From: Burkholderiales bacterium
GTDB lineage: Bacteria > Pseudomonadota > Gammaproteobacteria > Burkholderiales > Burkholderiaceae_C
Direction of reading: 5' to 3'
Length of the DNA: 64,000 bases
Assembly: GCA_016191525.1 (NCBI GenBank)
Contig: JACPOK010000037.1
Location: forward strand, 124,001 to 188,000
In this document: in pieces, positions 36,620-45,520 of the stretch
Position numbering within the stretch: the first letter of the stretch is position 1
How the letters are laid out: every line of letters begins with the position of its first letter
Notes under the pieces: generated by a model
What the model was told of the DNA's origin: nothing
Seen by the model: the letters and a program-made list of their open reading frames with translations, nothing else
The model's database searches: none
Translations under genes and position numbers: made by a program

Positions 36620-37111
36620 TTACTTGAGCTGGTCGCGCACCTTGTCGAGCCCCGCCACGGCGCATTGCTCGTCCAGCAGCCCTCGCGGCGCGCCGCTCAC
36701 GCCCACCGCGCCGATCACCTCGCTGCCCGCACGGATAGGGACGCCGCCGCCCAGCAGCAGGAAGCCCGGGATGTGCACCAGATAGCTCGCGCCCGGGTTC
36801 GTCTGCGAACCTTCCATCAGGGCCTGCGTATTGTTTTTTGCCGATGCGGAAGTGAAGGCCTTTTGCTGGCTCGACGGCAGCGCATGGGCGCCGGCGTTAT
36901 CGGCACGCAGTGCCACGCGCGGCGCCCCCGCGCGATCGACGACGGTGACCGCCACCTGGTAGCCGCCCGCCGTGCAGCTGGTGATCGCCGCCGTCGCGAT
37001 CTGCATGGCCAGTTCGAGCGAGATGTTCTTCTCGGTCCTGACGCCCTGTGCCTGGGCGACGGACAGGGACAGCAGGAGCGCGGCGGATACCGCTGTGGAA
37101 CGAAGCTTCAT
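36620..37111 (-). CDS. GlcG/HbpS family protein
   Basis: This is a 163-residue protein of the GlcG/HbpS (DUF336) family with a signal peptide (MKLRSTAVSAALLLSLSVAQAQ), so the mature chain is exported. ISLELAMQIATAAITSC and the C-terminal GGGVPIRAGSEVIGAVGVSGAP are the family marks; some members bind haem or are subunits of sensory or cobalamin-related systems. It stands alone between the cytochrome b561 operon and the transglutaminase-fold gene. A paired LysR site begins 64 bp upstream of the ATG. The function in the pathway is unknown. Confidence 0.87.
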   Translation of the reverse strand: MKLRSTAVSAALLLSLSVAQAQGVRTEKNISLELAMQIATAAITSCTAGGYQVAVTVVDRAGAPRVALRADNAGAHALPSSQQKAFTSASAKNNTQALMEGSQTNPGASYLVHIPGFLLLGGGVPIRAGSEVIGAVGVSGAPRGLLDEQCAVAGLDKVRDQLK

Positions 37112-37174
37112 GTTGCCTCCTCGGCATGCGTTGTTGGTCGCCGCGATGGTAGGCGGCCGGGACCCCTGGAGGAA

Positions 37175-37211
37175 ATATCAACTTGGTATCGCGGCCATAC
37201 TGATTTCGTAT
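37175..37211 (-). promoter_or_regulatory. Paired BenM/CatM-type LysR operator upstream of the GlcG/HbpS gene
   Basis: The proximal dyad ATATCAACTTGGTAT (37175-37189) matches 7 of 8 bases. The distal dyad ATACTGATTTCGTAT (37197-37211) is perfect and sits in CATAC-N7-GTATG. Spacing is 22 bp, one less than in the other five pairs. The proximal site starts 64 bp before the ATG at 37111. Confidence 0.66.
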
Positions 37212-37242
37212 GGATGAAAGGACCGGGATGGACCGGTTCTTG

Positions 37243-38142
37243 TCAGCGCTGCGCAGAGCGCGCGGGAACGACCGCTCCGACCATCGGTACGACGGCCTGG
37301 CAACTTTCGCCCTCGTGAGGGCGGCGCAGCTTCCTCAGCCGCCGGTTGGCCATCACGGACGTGAAGGACCATGTCTTGCGGCTGGCCCATTCCGAAAGGG
37401 CCGCAGGACCTGCCGAGGCATGAAACTGGTGAACGTCGTCATACGCGCCCAGGTCGAGTATCGGAAGGCTGCCGGGATCCTCGCTGCTGAATTGCCCAAA
37501 GGAACTGCTTTTTCCGTCCCATGACACACTGCCTTTGGTGTGGACGCCGTAGCCCGCGCTGCGGCGCTCTTCGGCCAGGCGCGTACGCGCCCTGAGATTG
37601 AGCTGCAGATCGATGACGTAGGTATCCACACCCAGCCACTCCCGGTCGACCAAGACCTCGGTGAACGCGTGCTCGACGACCGACCCGTCACCGCCCGAGA
37701 TCCCGCGCATGTAGGAAGGGCGCAGCAGCACGATGCGCAGCCGCGCGGGTATGCCGACCGAGCGCAGCAGGGCAATGAACAGCGTGCTCTTGCTGAAACC
37801 GTCACCCATCCTGGCTGCCAGCACCTCCACCGAGGGCATGTGAACCGCATCGACGGCGCAGCTGAATTTCAGGCTCCTGACGTACTCGAAGCAGGCGACC
37901 GCCTTGTCGCGATTTCCGCTCTTGAGCTGGGTCAGTTTCATGCCCAGCAACCGCACCTTCGGATGATCGTGCTGCAGCAGCGCGGTGTCCTGGATCCATC
38001 TTGCTGGAGGCTGCGCGTCGGCAGCACCGCGATAGTCCTTGTCGTAGCGGTTGTGGAACGTGCTTCCGGAGAAGATGAACCCGTCGGCCGAGCACCCGTT
38101 CATTGCGGGTTGCGGGGGCTGCGCCCTGTCCAAAGACTGCAT
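37243..38142 (-). CDS. Transglutaminase-fold protein with the catalytic Cys replaced
   Basis: This is a 299-residue protein with a transglutaminase-core pattern, GDGFSKSTLFIALLRSVGIPAR (residues 113-134, shown here only in part as a motif), HAFTEVLV with H158, and WLGVDTYVID with D173. In active members the loop before the first helix reads G-x-C-x-x-K; here it is G-D-G-F-S-K, so the Cys position is G115. It is therefore probably not a cysteine protease or transglutaminase and may bind instead. GAGG seven bases before the ATG at 38142 fixes the start. The in-frame extension to 38352 would cover a LysR operator and a terminator and is rejected. No signal peptide is visible. Confidence 0.75.
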   Translation of the reverse strand: MQSLDRAQPPQPAMNGCSADGFIFSGSTFHNRYDKDYRGAADAQPPARWIQDTALLQHDHPKVRLLGMKLTQLKSGNRDKAVACFEYVRSLKFSCAVDAVHMPSVEVLAARMGDGFSKSTLFIALLRSVGIPARLRIVLLRPSYMRGISGGDGSVVEHAFTEVLVDREWLGVDTYVIDLQLNLRARTRLAEERRSAGYGVHTKGSVSWDGKSSSFGQFSSEDPGSLPILDLGAYDDVHQFHASAGPAALSEWASRKTWSFTSVMANRRLRKLRRPHEGESCQAVVPMVGAVVPARSAQR

Positions 38143-38278
38143 GGTTACCTCGACTGCTGTTCTGGCCTCTCCCGCCTTCAGGGAGCGGTTGCTCCAAGTG
38201 CCAGGTAGAGACTGGTGTCTCCCGAATCCGGTCATCCATTTGCAACTTGATACTAGGAGTGGAAAGCGATACCGGCAA

Positions 38279-38316
38279 ATACTGGTTTTGTATCCCCAGC
38301 CATACGCATGATGTAT
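38279..38316 (-). promoter_or_regulatory. Paired BenM/CatM-type LysR operator upstream of the transglutaminase-fold gene
   Basis: There are two perfect ATAC-N7-GTAT dyads: ATACTGGTTTTGTAT at 38279-38293 and ATACGCATGATGTAT at 38302-38316, the latter inside CATAC-N7-GTATG. They start 23 bp apart. This is the best-matching pair in the window. The proximal dyad shares ATACTGGTT with the one before the Bug gene at 21170. The downstream ATG is 137 bp away. Confidence 0.72.
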
Positions 38317-38352
38317 GCCCTGGTGCCTCACATGTGAAGCGCCAAAAAGCAA

Positions 38353-38383
38353 GCCGCAGCGACTGCCTGGCAGTCGCTGCGGC
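38353..38383 (-). terminator. Strong rho-independent terminator of the paa/liv operon
   Basis: A 13-bp perfect stem, GCCGCAGCGACTG (38353-38365) with CAGTCGCTGCGGC (38371-38383), surrounds a 5-base loop. Read on the minus strand it is followed by TTGCTTTTT. It lies 32 bp after the stop of the last LivK gene and just before the LysR operator at 38279-38316, so it separates the two regulons cleanly. On the plus strand a TTTTT also follows, but no gene ends there. Confidence 0.85.
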
Positions 38384-38414
38384 GGCGGGATTTTTACCGG
38401 GCTATCGCGGGGAT

Positions 38415-39578
38415 CTATCGCGTGAACGCGCCTTCAGGCCCCACGATCAGCAGGTCGACATACCGCCCTGAGCTGTGCTGCGTGGTCGACAGCTCGACCG
38501 GGTAGCCACCTAGGTTGACGTTCTTCATGCTTTCAAGCCCGGTGATGAGGCTTTCGCGGCTGAGCTTCTTTCCCGATCGCTTCAGGCCTTCGACCAAGAA
38601 CTTGGCGGAGAGAAACCCTTCCATCTGGCTGAAGGTGAACTCCTTGATGCCCTTGGCCGCGGCAAGCGTCTGGAACTCCCTGGCGACAGGCACGGTCTTG
38701 CTCCACGGCGAGGGAACGACCTGCGACACGACAATCCCGCGCGCCCGCTCTCCCAATGCCTTGGCGAGCTGCAGGTTGCTGATGACAGACAGCATGTAGA
38801 ACGTGGAGCGATGGCCCGCCTTCAGGTAGGCATCGACAAAATCGATGCTGGGCTTGCCGGCGCTGATGACGATGATGGCTTGTGGCGTCGTCTTTGCGAC
38901 CGCTTCCACGGCCGCATCCATCCTGGAGCCATCCACTTCAAGCGGGGCCTGCGCGACAAGCGAGACCTTGTGGGCCTTGACCGACTTCTCGACCGACGCC
39001 AGGCCGCCGGTGCCGAACGCATTGTTCAGGTACACCGCGGCAATCCGGGTGATGCCCACGGTGGCGAGCTGCTTGACCATCGCGTCAAGCTCGGTGCTGT
39101 AACCCGCCTTGATGTTGAACACCTGGCGGCTGAACTTCTGCCGCAGCGCATCCGCCCCGGTGAACGGCGCGATGAAGGGAACTCCCTTCTCCTCAGCGAT
39201 CGGCACAGAAGCCATGGTCGGCGGCGTGCCGGCGTACTGGAACAGCGCCAGCACCTTCTCTTCCTCGATCAGCTTCACCGTATTTTCGGCGGCCTTTTTG
39301 GGGTCGTACGCATCGTCAAGCGCCACGACCCGGATCATGCGCCCGCGTATGCCCCCGGTCGCGTTGACGTGGTCGAAGTACAGGCTGGCGCCCTGCCGTA
39401 CTTCGCTGGACAGCGCGGCGAGCGGCCCGGTCATCTGGCATGACTGCCCGATCACTATCTCGGTATCGGACACCCCGGGGGTGGCTTGGGCAAGGGCGGC
39501 CGGGGCGCCCAGCAAAATGGAAATTCCAACGCTTGCACCGACGATGGCCCGGTGCATTTTTCTGAGAGAGGTGGTCAT
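38415..39578 (-). CDS. Periplasmic HAAT substrate-binding protein (LivK-like), second receptor of the operon
   Basis: This is a 387-residue LivK-family receptor with a signal peptide ending APAALA-Q, then VSDTEIVIGQSCQMTGPLAAL. CAGGAGA before the ATG supports the start. It is the last gene of the tannase-paaN-paaK-liv operon, 54 bp after livF, and gives the importer a second binding protein besides the one at 43002-44153. The two receptors are divergent in sequence, so they probably widen the range of ligands delivered to the same LivHMGF unit. Confidence 0.9.
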   Translation of the reverse strand: MTTSLRKMHRAIVGASVGISILLGAPAALAQATPGVSDTEIVIGQSCQMTGPLAALSSEVRQGASLYFDHVNATGGIRGRMIRVVALDDAYDPKKAAENTVKLIEEEKVLALFQYAGTPPTMASVPIAEEKGVPFIAPFTGADALRQKFSRQVFNIKAGYSTELDAMVKQLATVGITRIAAVYLNNAFGTGGLASVEKSVKAHKVSLVAQAPLEVDGSRMDAAVEAVAKTTPQAIIVISAGKPSIDFVDAYLKAGHRSTFYMLSVISNLQLAKALGERARGIVVSQVVPSPWSKTVPVAREFQTLAAAKGIKEFTFSQMEGFLSAKFLVEGLKRSGKKLSRESLITGLESMKNVNLGGYPVELSTTQHSSGRYVDLLIVGPEGAFTR

Positions 39579-39632
39579 GATGTCTCCTGTTGTGGGTTAC
39601 TACGCATGGCCGCCCGTCTTGTCCGCGGCCCT

Positions 39633-40376
39633 TTACATGCCCAGGTAGGCTTGCCTGACTTTCTCGTCAAGCAGCAGCTCCGGTCCAGGGCCCGACATCA
39701 CTACGCGGCCCAGTTCCATCACGTAGCCCCGGTCGGCAATGGACAGGGCAGCGCGGGCATTCTGTTCAACGACCAGGATGGTGATTCCCTGGTCACGCAG
39801 CCTCCTGATCAATTGGAAGATTTCCTTGACGATCAACGGGGCCAGGCCCATGCTCGGCTCGTCCAGCAGCAGCAGCCTGGGCTGGGCCATCAGGGCCCGC
39901 GCCATCGCGAGCATCTGTTGCTGGCCGCCCGACAACGTGCCGGCAGGCAGCTTTCGCTTTTCGCCGAGGATCGGGAACAAGCTGTACATGGAATCGAGGC
40001 TGGACGCCTTCTCCCTCCCCGGGCGCGTGAATGCGCCCAGCACGAGGTTGTCTTCGACGCTCATGGGCCCGAAGATCTGCCGCCCCTCCGGGACCTGGCT
40101 GATGCCCGCCCGCACGCGCCTGCTGGCCGTGAACTTTCCAATGTCCTCGCCGCCCAGTGCCACGCTGCCCCCCGTGGCGGGCTGCACACCTGAAATGGCC
40201 CGCAGCAAGGTCGTCTTGCCCGCGCCGTTCGCGCCGACCAGCGCGACGAGTTGCCCGCGCCCGACGTGGATGTCCACGCCATGGAGCGCCTGGATGCGGG
40301 CGTAGTGGCTGGTGAGGCCCCTGACCGACAGAAGGGCTTGCGGCTCGGGTACCGGGATCGGCGCCATGTTGCTCAT
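39633..40376 (-). CDS. livF: LivF-type ATPase of HAAT ABC importer
   Basis: This is a 247-residue ABC ATPase of the LivF type. Walker A GANGAGKTTLLRAISG (near 52-67), signature LSGGQQQMLAMARALM, Walker B LLLLDEPSMGLAPLI, and the C-terminal switch His segment EQNA are all intact. It overlaps livG by 4 bp (ATGA) and completes a full LivKHMGF importer next to phenylacetate-CoA ligase. The substrate is inferred to be an aryl acid, not leucine. Confidence 0.93.
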   Translation of the reverse strand: MSNMAPIPVPEPQALLSVRGLTSHYARIQALHGVDIHVGRGQLVALVGANGAGKTTLLRAISGVQPATGGSVALGGEDIGKFTASRRVRAGISQVPEGRQIFGPMSVEDNLVLGAFTRPGREKASSLDSMYSLFPILGEKRKLPAGTLSGGQQQMLAMARALMAQPRLLLLDEPSMGLAPLIVKEIFQLIRRLRDQGITILVVEQNARAALSIADRGYVMELGRVVMSGPGPELLLDEKVRQAYLGM

Positions 40377-41173
40377 GCAACTTCCTTCTGCAGCCTGGCT
40401 GCGGCCGGCTCCTGCGGCTCGGCACCCAGGTACGCGGCGATGACGTCGGAATTCGAGGACACCTCGGCCGGCGAACCTTCGGCGATCTTGCGGCCATGAT
40501 CCAGCACGGTGACGGTGTCCGAAACACTCATCACCATCTGCATGTCGTGTTCGACCAGCACCACGGTGAGCCCATCGCGCGCGAGCTGGCGGATCAACCG
40601 GCCGACGCCGGCGGTCTCGGTCGGATTCAGGCCGGCCGCCGGTTCATCCATCAACAGCAGGCTGGGGCGCGTCATGAGGGCCCGTGCGATCTCCAGGCGC
40701 TTCAGGGCGCCATAGGACATCTGGCCGGCCTCGGCACCCGCATGCTCGGCAACGCCCGCCAGGCTCATGGCTTCCAGCGCCTGGGCCCGGCAAGCCTGGT
40801 CGTCGCGTCTCAGTTTCGGCAAGGAGAGCAGGCCCGCGATCAGGCCACTGTTGTGGCGCAGGTGCGCCCCGACCATGACATTGGCAAGCGCACTCATGTT
40901 CATGCAGACCTGCAGGTTCTGGAAGGTGCGCGCAACACCCAGAGCCGCCAGCTTTTGCGGTGCGCTGCCCGTGATGTCCCTGGAGCCGAGCATCACCCGG
41001 CCCGAAGTCGGCGTGTACATGCCGGTGATGAGGTTGATCAACGTGGTCTTGCCGGCACCGTTCGGGCCGATCAGTGAATGCACGGACCCCTGACGCACCG
41101 CAAAGCTCACGTCCTGCACCGCCTTCAGTCCGCCGAAGGACTTGGTGAGCGATTGCACTTCCATCAGCGTCAC
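40373..41173 (-). CDS. livG: LivG-type ATPase of HAAT ABC importer
   Basis: This is a 266-residue ABC ATPase of the LivG type. Walker A GPNGAGKTTLINLITG, signature MSYGALKRLEIARALM and Walker B LLLMDEPAAGLNP are present, with the long LivG-specific insert between them (VARTFQNLQV and following). The signature has the SYGA variant common in LivG. It is coupled by 4-bp overlaps to livM upstream and livF downstream. It pairs with LivF as the heterodimeric motor of the importer. Confidence 0.93.
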   Translation of the reverse strand: MTLMEVQSLTKSFGGLKAVQDVSFAVRQGSVHSLIGPNGAGKTTLINLITGMYTPTSGRVMLGSRDITGSAPQKLAALGVARTFQNLQVCMNMSALANVMVGAHLRHNSGLIAGLLSLPKLRRDDQACRAQALEAMSLAGVAEHAGAEAGQMSYGALKRLEIARALMTRPSLLLMDEPAAGLNPTETAGVGRLIRQLARDGLTVVLVEHDMQMVMSVSDTVTVLDHGRKIAEGSPAEVSSNSDVIAAYLGAEPQEPAAARLQKEVA

Positions 41174-42123
41174 GGCGCGCTCCCGCTCAACCTGGCGCGC
41201 AGGCTCGGCACCACACCCCTGGGCAGAAAGATCATGGCCAGCATGAGCACCGCGCCGAAGACGACCGTCTCCCAGCCTTCGAACGATGAAAGAAGCTGGG
41301 GAAGCAGGGTCAGGACCACCGCTCCCACCACCGCACCGAAGACCGACGCCATGCCGCCCACCACGACCATGGTCACCAATTCAATGGAGTGCAGGAACCC
41401 CGCGATCCCGGGCGTGATGAAGCCGACGTAATGCGCGCTGAGGCTGCCCATCACGCTGGCTATCGCCGCGGAAAGAACGAACACCCTGACCTTCATGGCC
41501 GTCACGTCGATGCCCACCGCCAAGGCGGCGATCTCCGAACCGTGGATGGCCTGCAGCGCCCTTCCGCCCGGCGCCCTCACCAGGTTCAGCGCCGCCCACG
41601 TTATGGCCAGCAGCAGCAGTGCGCAGACGGCGTACCAGGTCTTTTCGCCGCTGATCTCCCAGCCGAAAATGGAAAACGCCGGCACGACCATTCCGTCGGG
41701 ACCGCCTGTGAATGCCGACTCGTTGGTCAGGACGATCATGATGATTACGCCGAGACCGAGCGTGGCCATGGCAAGGTAGTGGCCCTTCAGCCGCAGCACG
41801 GGCCGCGCGACCAGCAGCGCCAGCAGGGCGACGCCCCCGGTAGCCGCCGCCAGCGCAGCCAGTGAAGGCCAGCCGTAGCGGGCAGTCAGCACGGCGGAGG
41901 CATAGGCGCCCAGGCCGAAAAATCCGGCATGGCCCAGGCTGATCTGGCCGGTGTAGCCGATCAGCAGGTTCAGGCCGATGGCGATGACCGCATTGATCGC
42001 GATGCGGGTCACCACGTCGAAATAGAAACCGTTGGGCAGCACCAGTGGCAGGAACGCCAGCACGGCCGCCATCAACAGCAGGCCGCGCGATTCAGGGGAA
42101 AACCTGGCCATGTTCACTTTCAT
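41170..42123 (-). CDS. livM: LivM-type permease of HAAT ABC importer
   Basis: This is a 317-residue inner-membrane permease of the LivM family: hydrophobic helices throughout, NLLIGYTGQISLGHAGFFGLGAY near residues 55-77 as the LivM signature, and RALQAIHGSEIAALAVGIDVTAMK as the ATPase-contact loop. Unlike the LivM at the window start it is not fused to an ATPase. It is coupled to livH and livG by 4-bp overlaps. Confidence 0.93.
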   Translation of the reverse strand: MKVNMARFSPESRGLLLMAAVLAFLPLVLPNGFYFDVVTRIAINAVIAIGLNLLIGYTGQISLGHAGFFGLGAYASAVLTARYGWPSLAALAAATGGVALLALLVARPVLRLKGHYLAMATLGLGVIIMIVLTNESAFTGGPDGMVVPAFSIFGWEISGEKTWYAVCALLLLAITWAALNLVRAPGGRALQAIHGSEIAALAVGIDVTAMKVRVFVLSAAIASVMGSLSAHYVGFITPGIAGFLHSIELVTMVVVGGMASVFGAVVGAVVLTLLPQLLSSFEGWETVVFGAVLMLAMIFLPRGVVPSLRARLSGSAP

Positions 42124-42992
42124 ACCCTGTCGATCGCCCGGGCGCCGAAAAGGCCCTGCGGCATGAAGAACAACACCAGCAGGATCAGCACGAAGGGCAT
42201 GGCGTCCTTGTAGGCCGATGAGACATAACCGGCCGTCAATGCCTCCAGCACGCCAAGCAGCAGGCCGCCGACAACCGCCCCAAGGCCACTGCCCAGGCCC
42301 CCCAGCGCCGCCGCCACGAAGCCCTTGAGGCCGAGCATGATGCCCATGTCATAGGAGGTGTAGGTGATGGGCGTGACAAGGATTCCTCCTACCGCCCCCA
42401 ACGCGCCCGACAGGATAAAAGCCAGCAAGAGCACCGACCGGGTGCTGATGCCGACCAGCTCGGCCGCGAGCTTGTTGTGCGAAGTGGCCAGCATGGCCCT
42501 GCCGTGCCGCGTGAATCCGAAAAACCAGCCCAGCATCGCCACCACCACCGCGGCGACGCCCACGACCCAAAGGCTCTGGGGAAGCAGCGTGGCCCCGGCC
42601 ACGGACAGCGGTTGCTCGCCGGAGAACGCGGGCATCGAATAGGTCTTCTTGCCCAGCGTAACCTGCACCAGGCCGCGAACGACCAGCGACGCCCCGATGG
42701 TGATGATGATGAGCGGGACCACGTCGGCGCGCCCGGCCGTCTCGATCGCGAACTTCTCGATCAGCGCGCCGGCAGCACCCGCGGTCGCGACCGCCAGCAT
42801 GATCGCCAGCGGGAGCGGCAGGCCCAGTCCCGTGAGTGCCGCCGCCGCCATGCCCCCCAGCATGATGAACTCGCCCTGCGCGAAGTTGATCACGCCGCTG
42901 GCGTTGTAGATGATGGCGAAACCAAGCGCCGCGAGCGCATAGGTCGCGCCCACCGTCAAGCCGGAGAACAGGAATTGCAGAAGCTCGGACAT
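42120..42992 (-). CDS. livH: LivH-type permease of HAAT ABC importer
   Basis: This is a 290-residue LivH-family permease: GLTVGATYALAALGFAIIYNASGVINFAQGEF is the N-terminal signature (not all quoted residues are invariant), and the ATPase-contact loop lies near residues 165-185. It begins 9 bp after the LivK stop and overlaps livM by 4 bp. Together with LivM it forms the translocation channel of the paa-linked importer. Confidence 0.93.
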   Translation of the reverse strand: MSELLQFLFSGLTVGATYALAALGFAIIYNASGVINFAQGEFIMLGGMAAAALTGLGLPLPLAIMLAVATAGAAGALIEKFAIETAGRADVVPLIIITIGASLVVRGLVQVTLGKKTYSMPAFSGEQPLSVAGATLLPQSLWVVGVAAVVVAMLGWFFGFTRHGRAMLATSHNKLAAELVGISTRSVLLLAFILSGALGAVGGILVTPITYTSYDMGIMLGLKGFVAAALGGLGSGLGAVVGGLLLGVLEALTAGYVSSAYKDAMPFVLILLVLFFMPQGLFGARAIDRV

Positions 42993-43001
42993 CGCCTGGT
43001 C

Positions 43002-44153
43002 TTACTTCAGCAGGGCCCAGCCGCCGTCCTTGACTTCCAGCATCCGGAAGGCGGCCAGTGTCAGCCCCATGTGGTCGGAGGCGGACATGTTGAATTGGCC
43101 CGTCGTCCCCATGAACCCCCTGGTCTGCTCCAGCGCGGTCCGCACGGCCTCCTTGTTGGTGCTGCCCGCCCGCTTGATGGCCGTGACACCCAGCATCAAG
43201 GCGTCGAGCGCGTAGCCGCCGAACGTCGACGGCTCGTCCTTGTACTGCTTCCAGTACGTCGCCGCATAGCTTGTCACCAGCGGCCTTTGCGGGTCGCTGG
43301 CGGCGAGCGAATTCGCCACCAGCAATGCCGGCGATGGCAAACGCACGCCTTCCGCCGCCTTGCCGGCCAGCTTAATGAATTCATTGGAAGCCACGCCGTG
43401 CGACTGGTACAGCGGCAGGTTCATCCCCAGCTGCGCGTAGTTCTTGGTCACCACGGCAGGGCCCTGGCCCAGGCCAAAGACGAAGACAGCCTGCACGCCG
43501 GCGGCGCTGCGGATCTTGGCAAGCTGCGCCGTGACGTCCGTGTCCTTGGGGCCGTAGGTTTCATCGGCGACCAGCGCGATGCCGTATTTCTGCGCCACCG
43601 CCCGGGTTTCTTTCGCGCCGGACTGGCCGAACCCGCTGGTTTCGCTGAGCAGCGCAACCTTGGTGAAGCCGCGCTTCTTCATGTCTTCGAACACCTTTTC
43701 CGCCGCCATCCTGTCCGTGTGCGGCGTCTTGAAAATCCACTTCTTCACCGGCTCGACCACCACCACGGCGCCAGACAGGGAAATCAGCGGGATCGCCGCC
43801 TTGTCCACCAGCGGAGCCATCGCCATGGTGGCCCCGGTCGTGGTTCCGGCGATCAGCAGGTCCACCTTGTCGTCTTCGATCAGCCTCTTGGCGAAGCCGT
43901 TGGCCTTGGCGGCCTCCGAGGCGTCGTCGTAGTGCACCAGCTCGATCTTCCGCCCGAGCACGCCGCCCTCCTGGTTGATCTGCGCGACGTAGGTCTGCAG
44001 CGTCTTGAGCTGCGGGTCGCCCAAGTAGGCCGCCGGGCCGGTGGTCGACAGCACTGCGCCGATGCGGATGGGGTCCTTGCCCTGCGCGGCGGACGGCAAG
44101 GCTTGCGTGGCGAGCAGCAGGACCGCGAGGGAAATCAGGGTGCGCCTTTTCAT
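43002..44153 (-). CDS. Periplasmic HAAT substrate-binding protein (LivK-like) of the paa operon
   Basis: This is a 383-residue LivK-type receptor with a signal peptide (MKRRTLISLAVLLLATQALPSAAQ) and mature start DPIRIGAVLSTTGPAAYLG. AGGAGATATTC before the ATG at 44153 fixes the start; the in-frame extension to 44204 runs into the paaK end and is rejected. It lies between paaK (47 bp upstream) and livH (9 bp downstream). Such receptors next to paaK in beta-proteobacteria are commonly taken as phenylacetate or related aryl-acid receptors; this is inference from context. Confidence 0.92.
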   Translation of the reverse strand: MKRRTLISLAVLLLATQALPSAAQGKDPIRIGAVLSTTGPAAYLGDPQLKTLQTYVAQINQEGGVLGRKIELVHYDDASEAAKANGFAKRLIEDDKVDLLIAGTTTGATMAMAPLVDKAAIPLISLSGAVVVVEPVKKWIFKTPHTDRMAAEKVFEDMKKRGFTKVALLSETSGFGQSGAKETRAVAQKYGIALVADETYGPKDTDVTAQLAKIRSAAGVQAVFVFGLGQGPAVVTKNYAQLGMNLPLYQSHGVASNEFIKLAGKAAEGVRLPSPALLVANSLAASDPQRPLVTSYAATYWKQYKDEPSTFGGYALDALMLGVTAIKRAGSTNKEAVRTALEQTRGFMGTTGQFNMSASDHMGLTLAAFRMLEVKDGGWALLK

Positions 44154-44200
44154 GAATATCTCCTTGGATTGGAATGAATACGGGATTGACGGGACGGGCG

Positions 44201-45519
<1,319 letters not shown>

Positions 45520-45520
<1 letters not shown>

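Noticed and set aside
38143-38352. In-frame upstream extension of the transglutaminase-fold gene
   Set aside because: It would cover the LysR operator pair at 38279-38316, and the ribosome-binding site fits the ATG at 38142.
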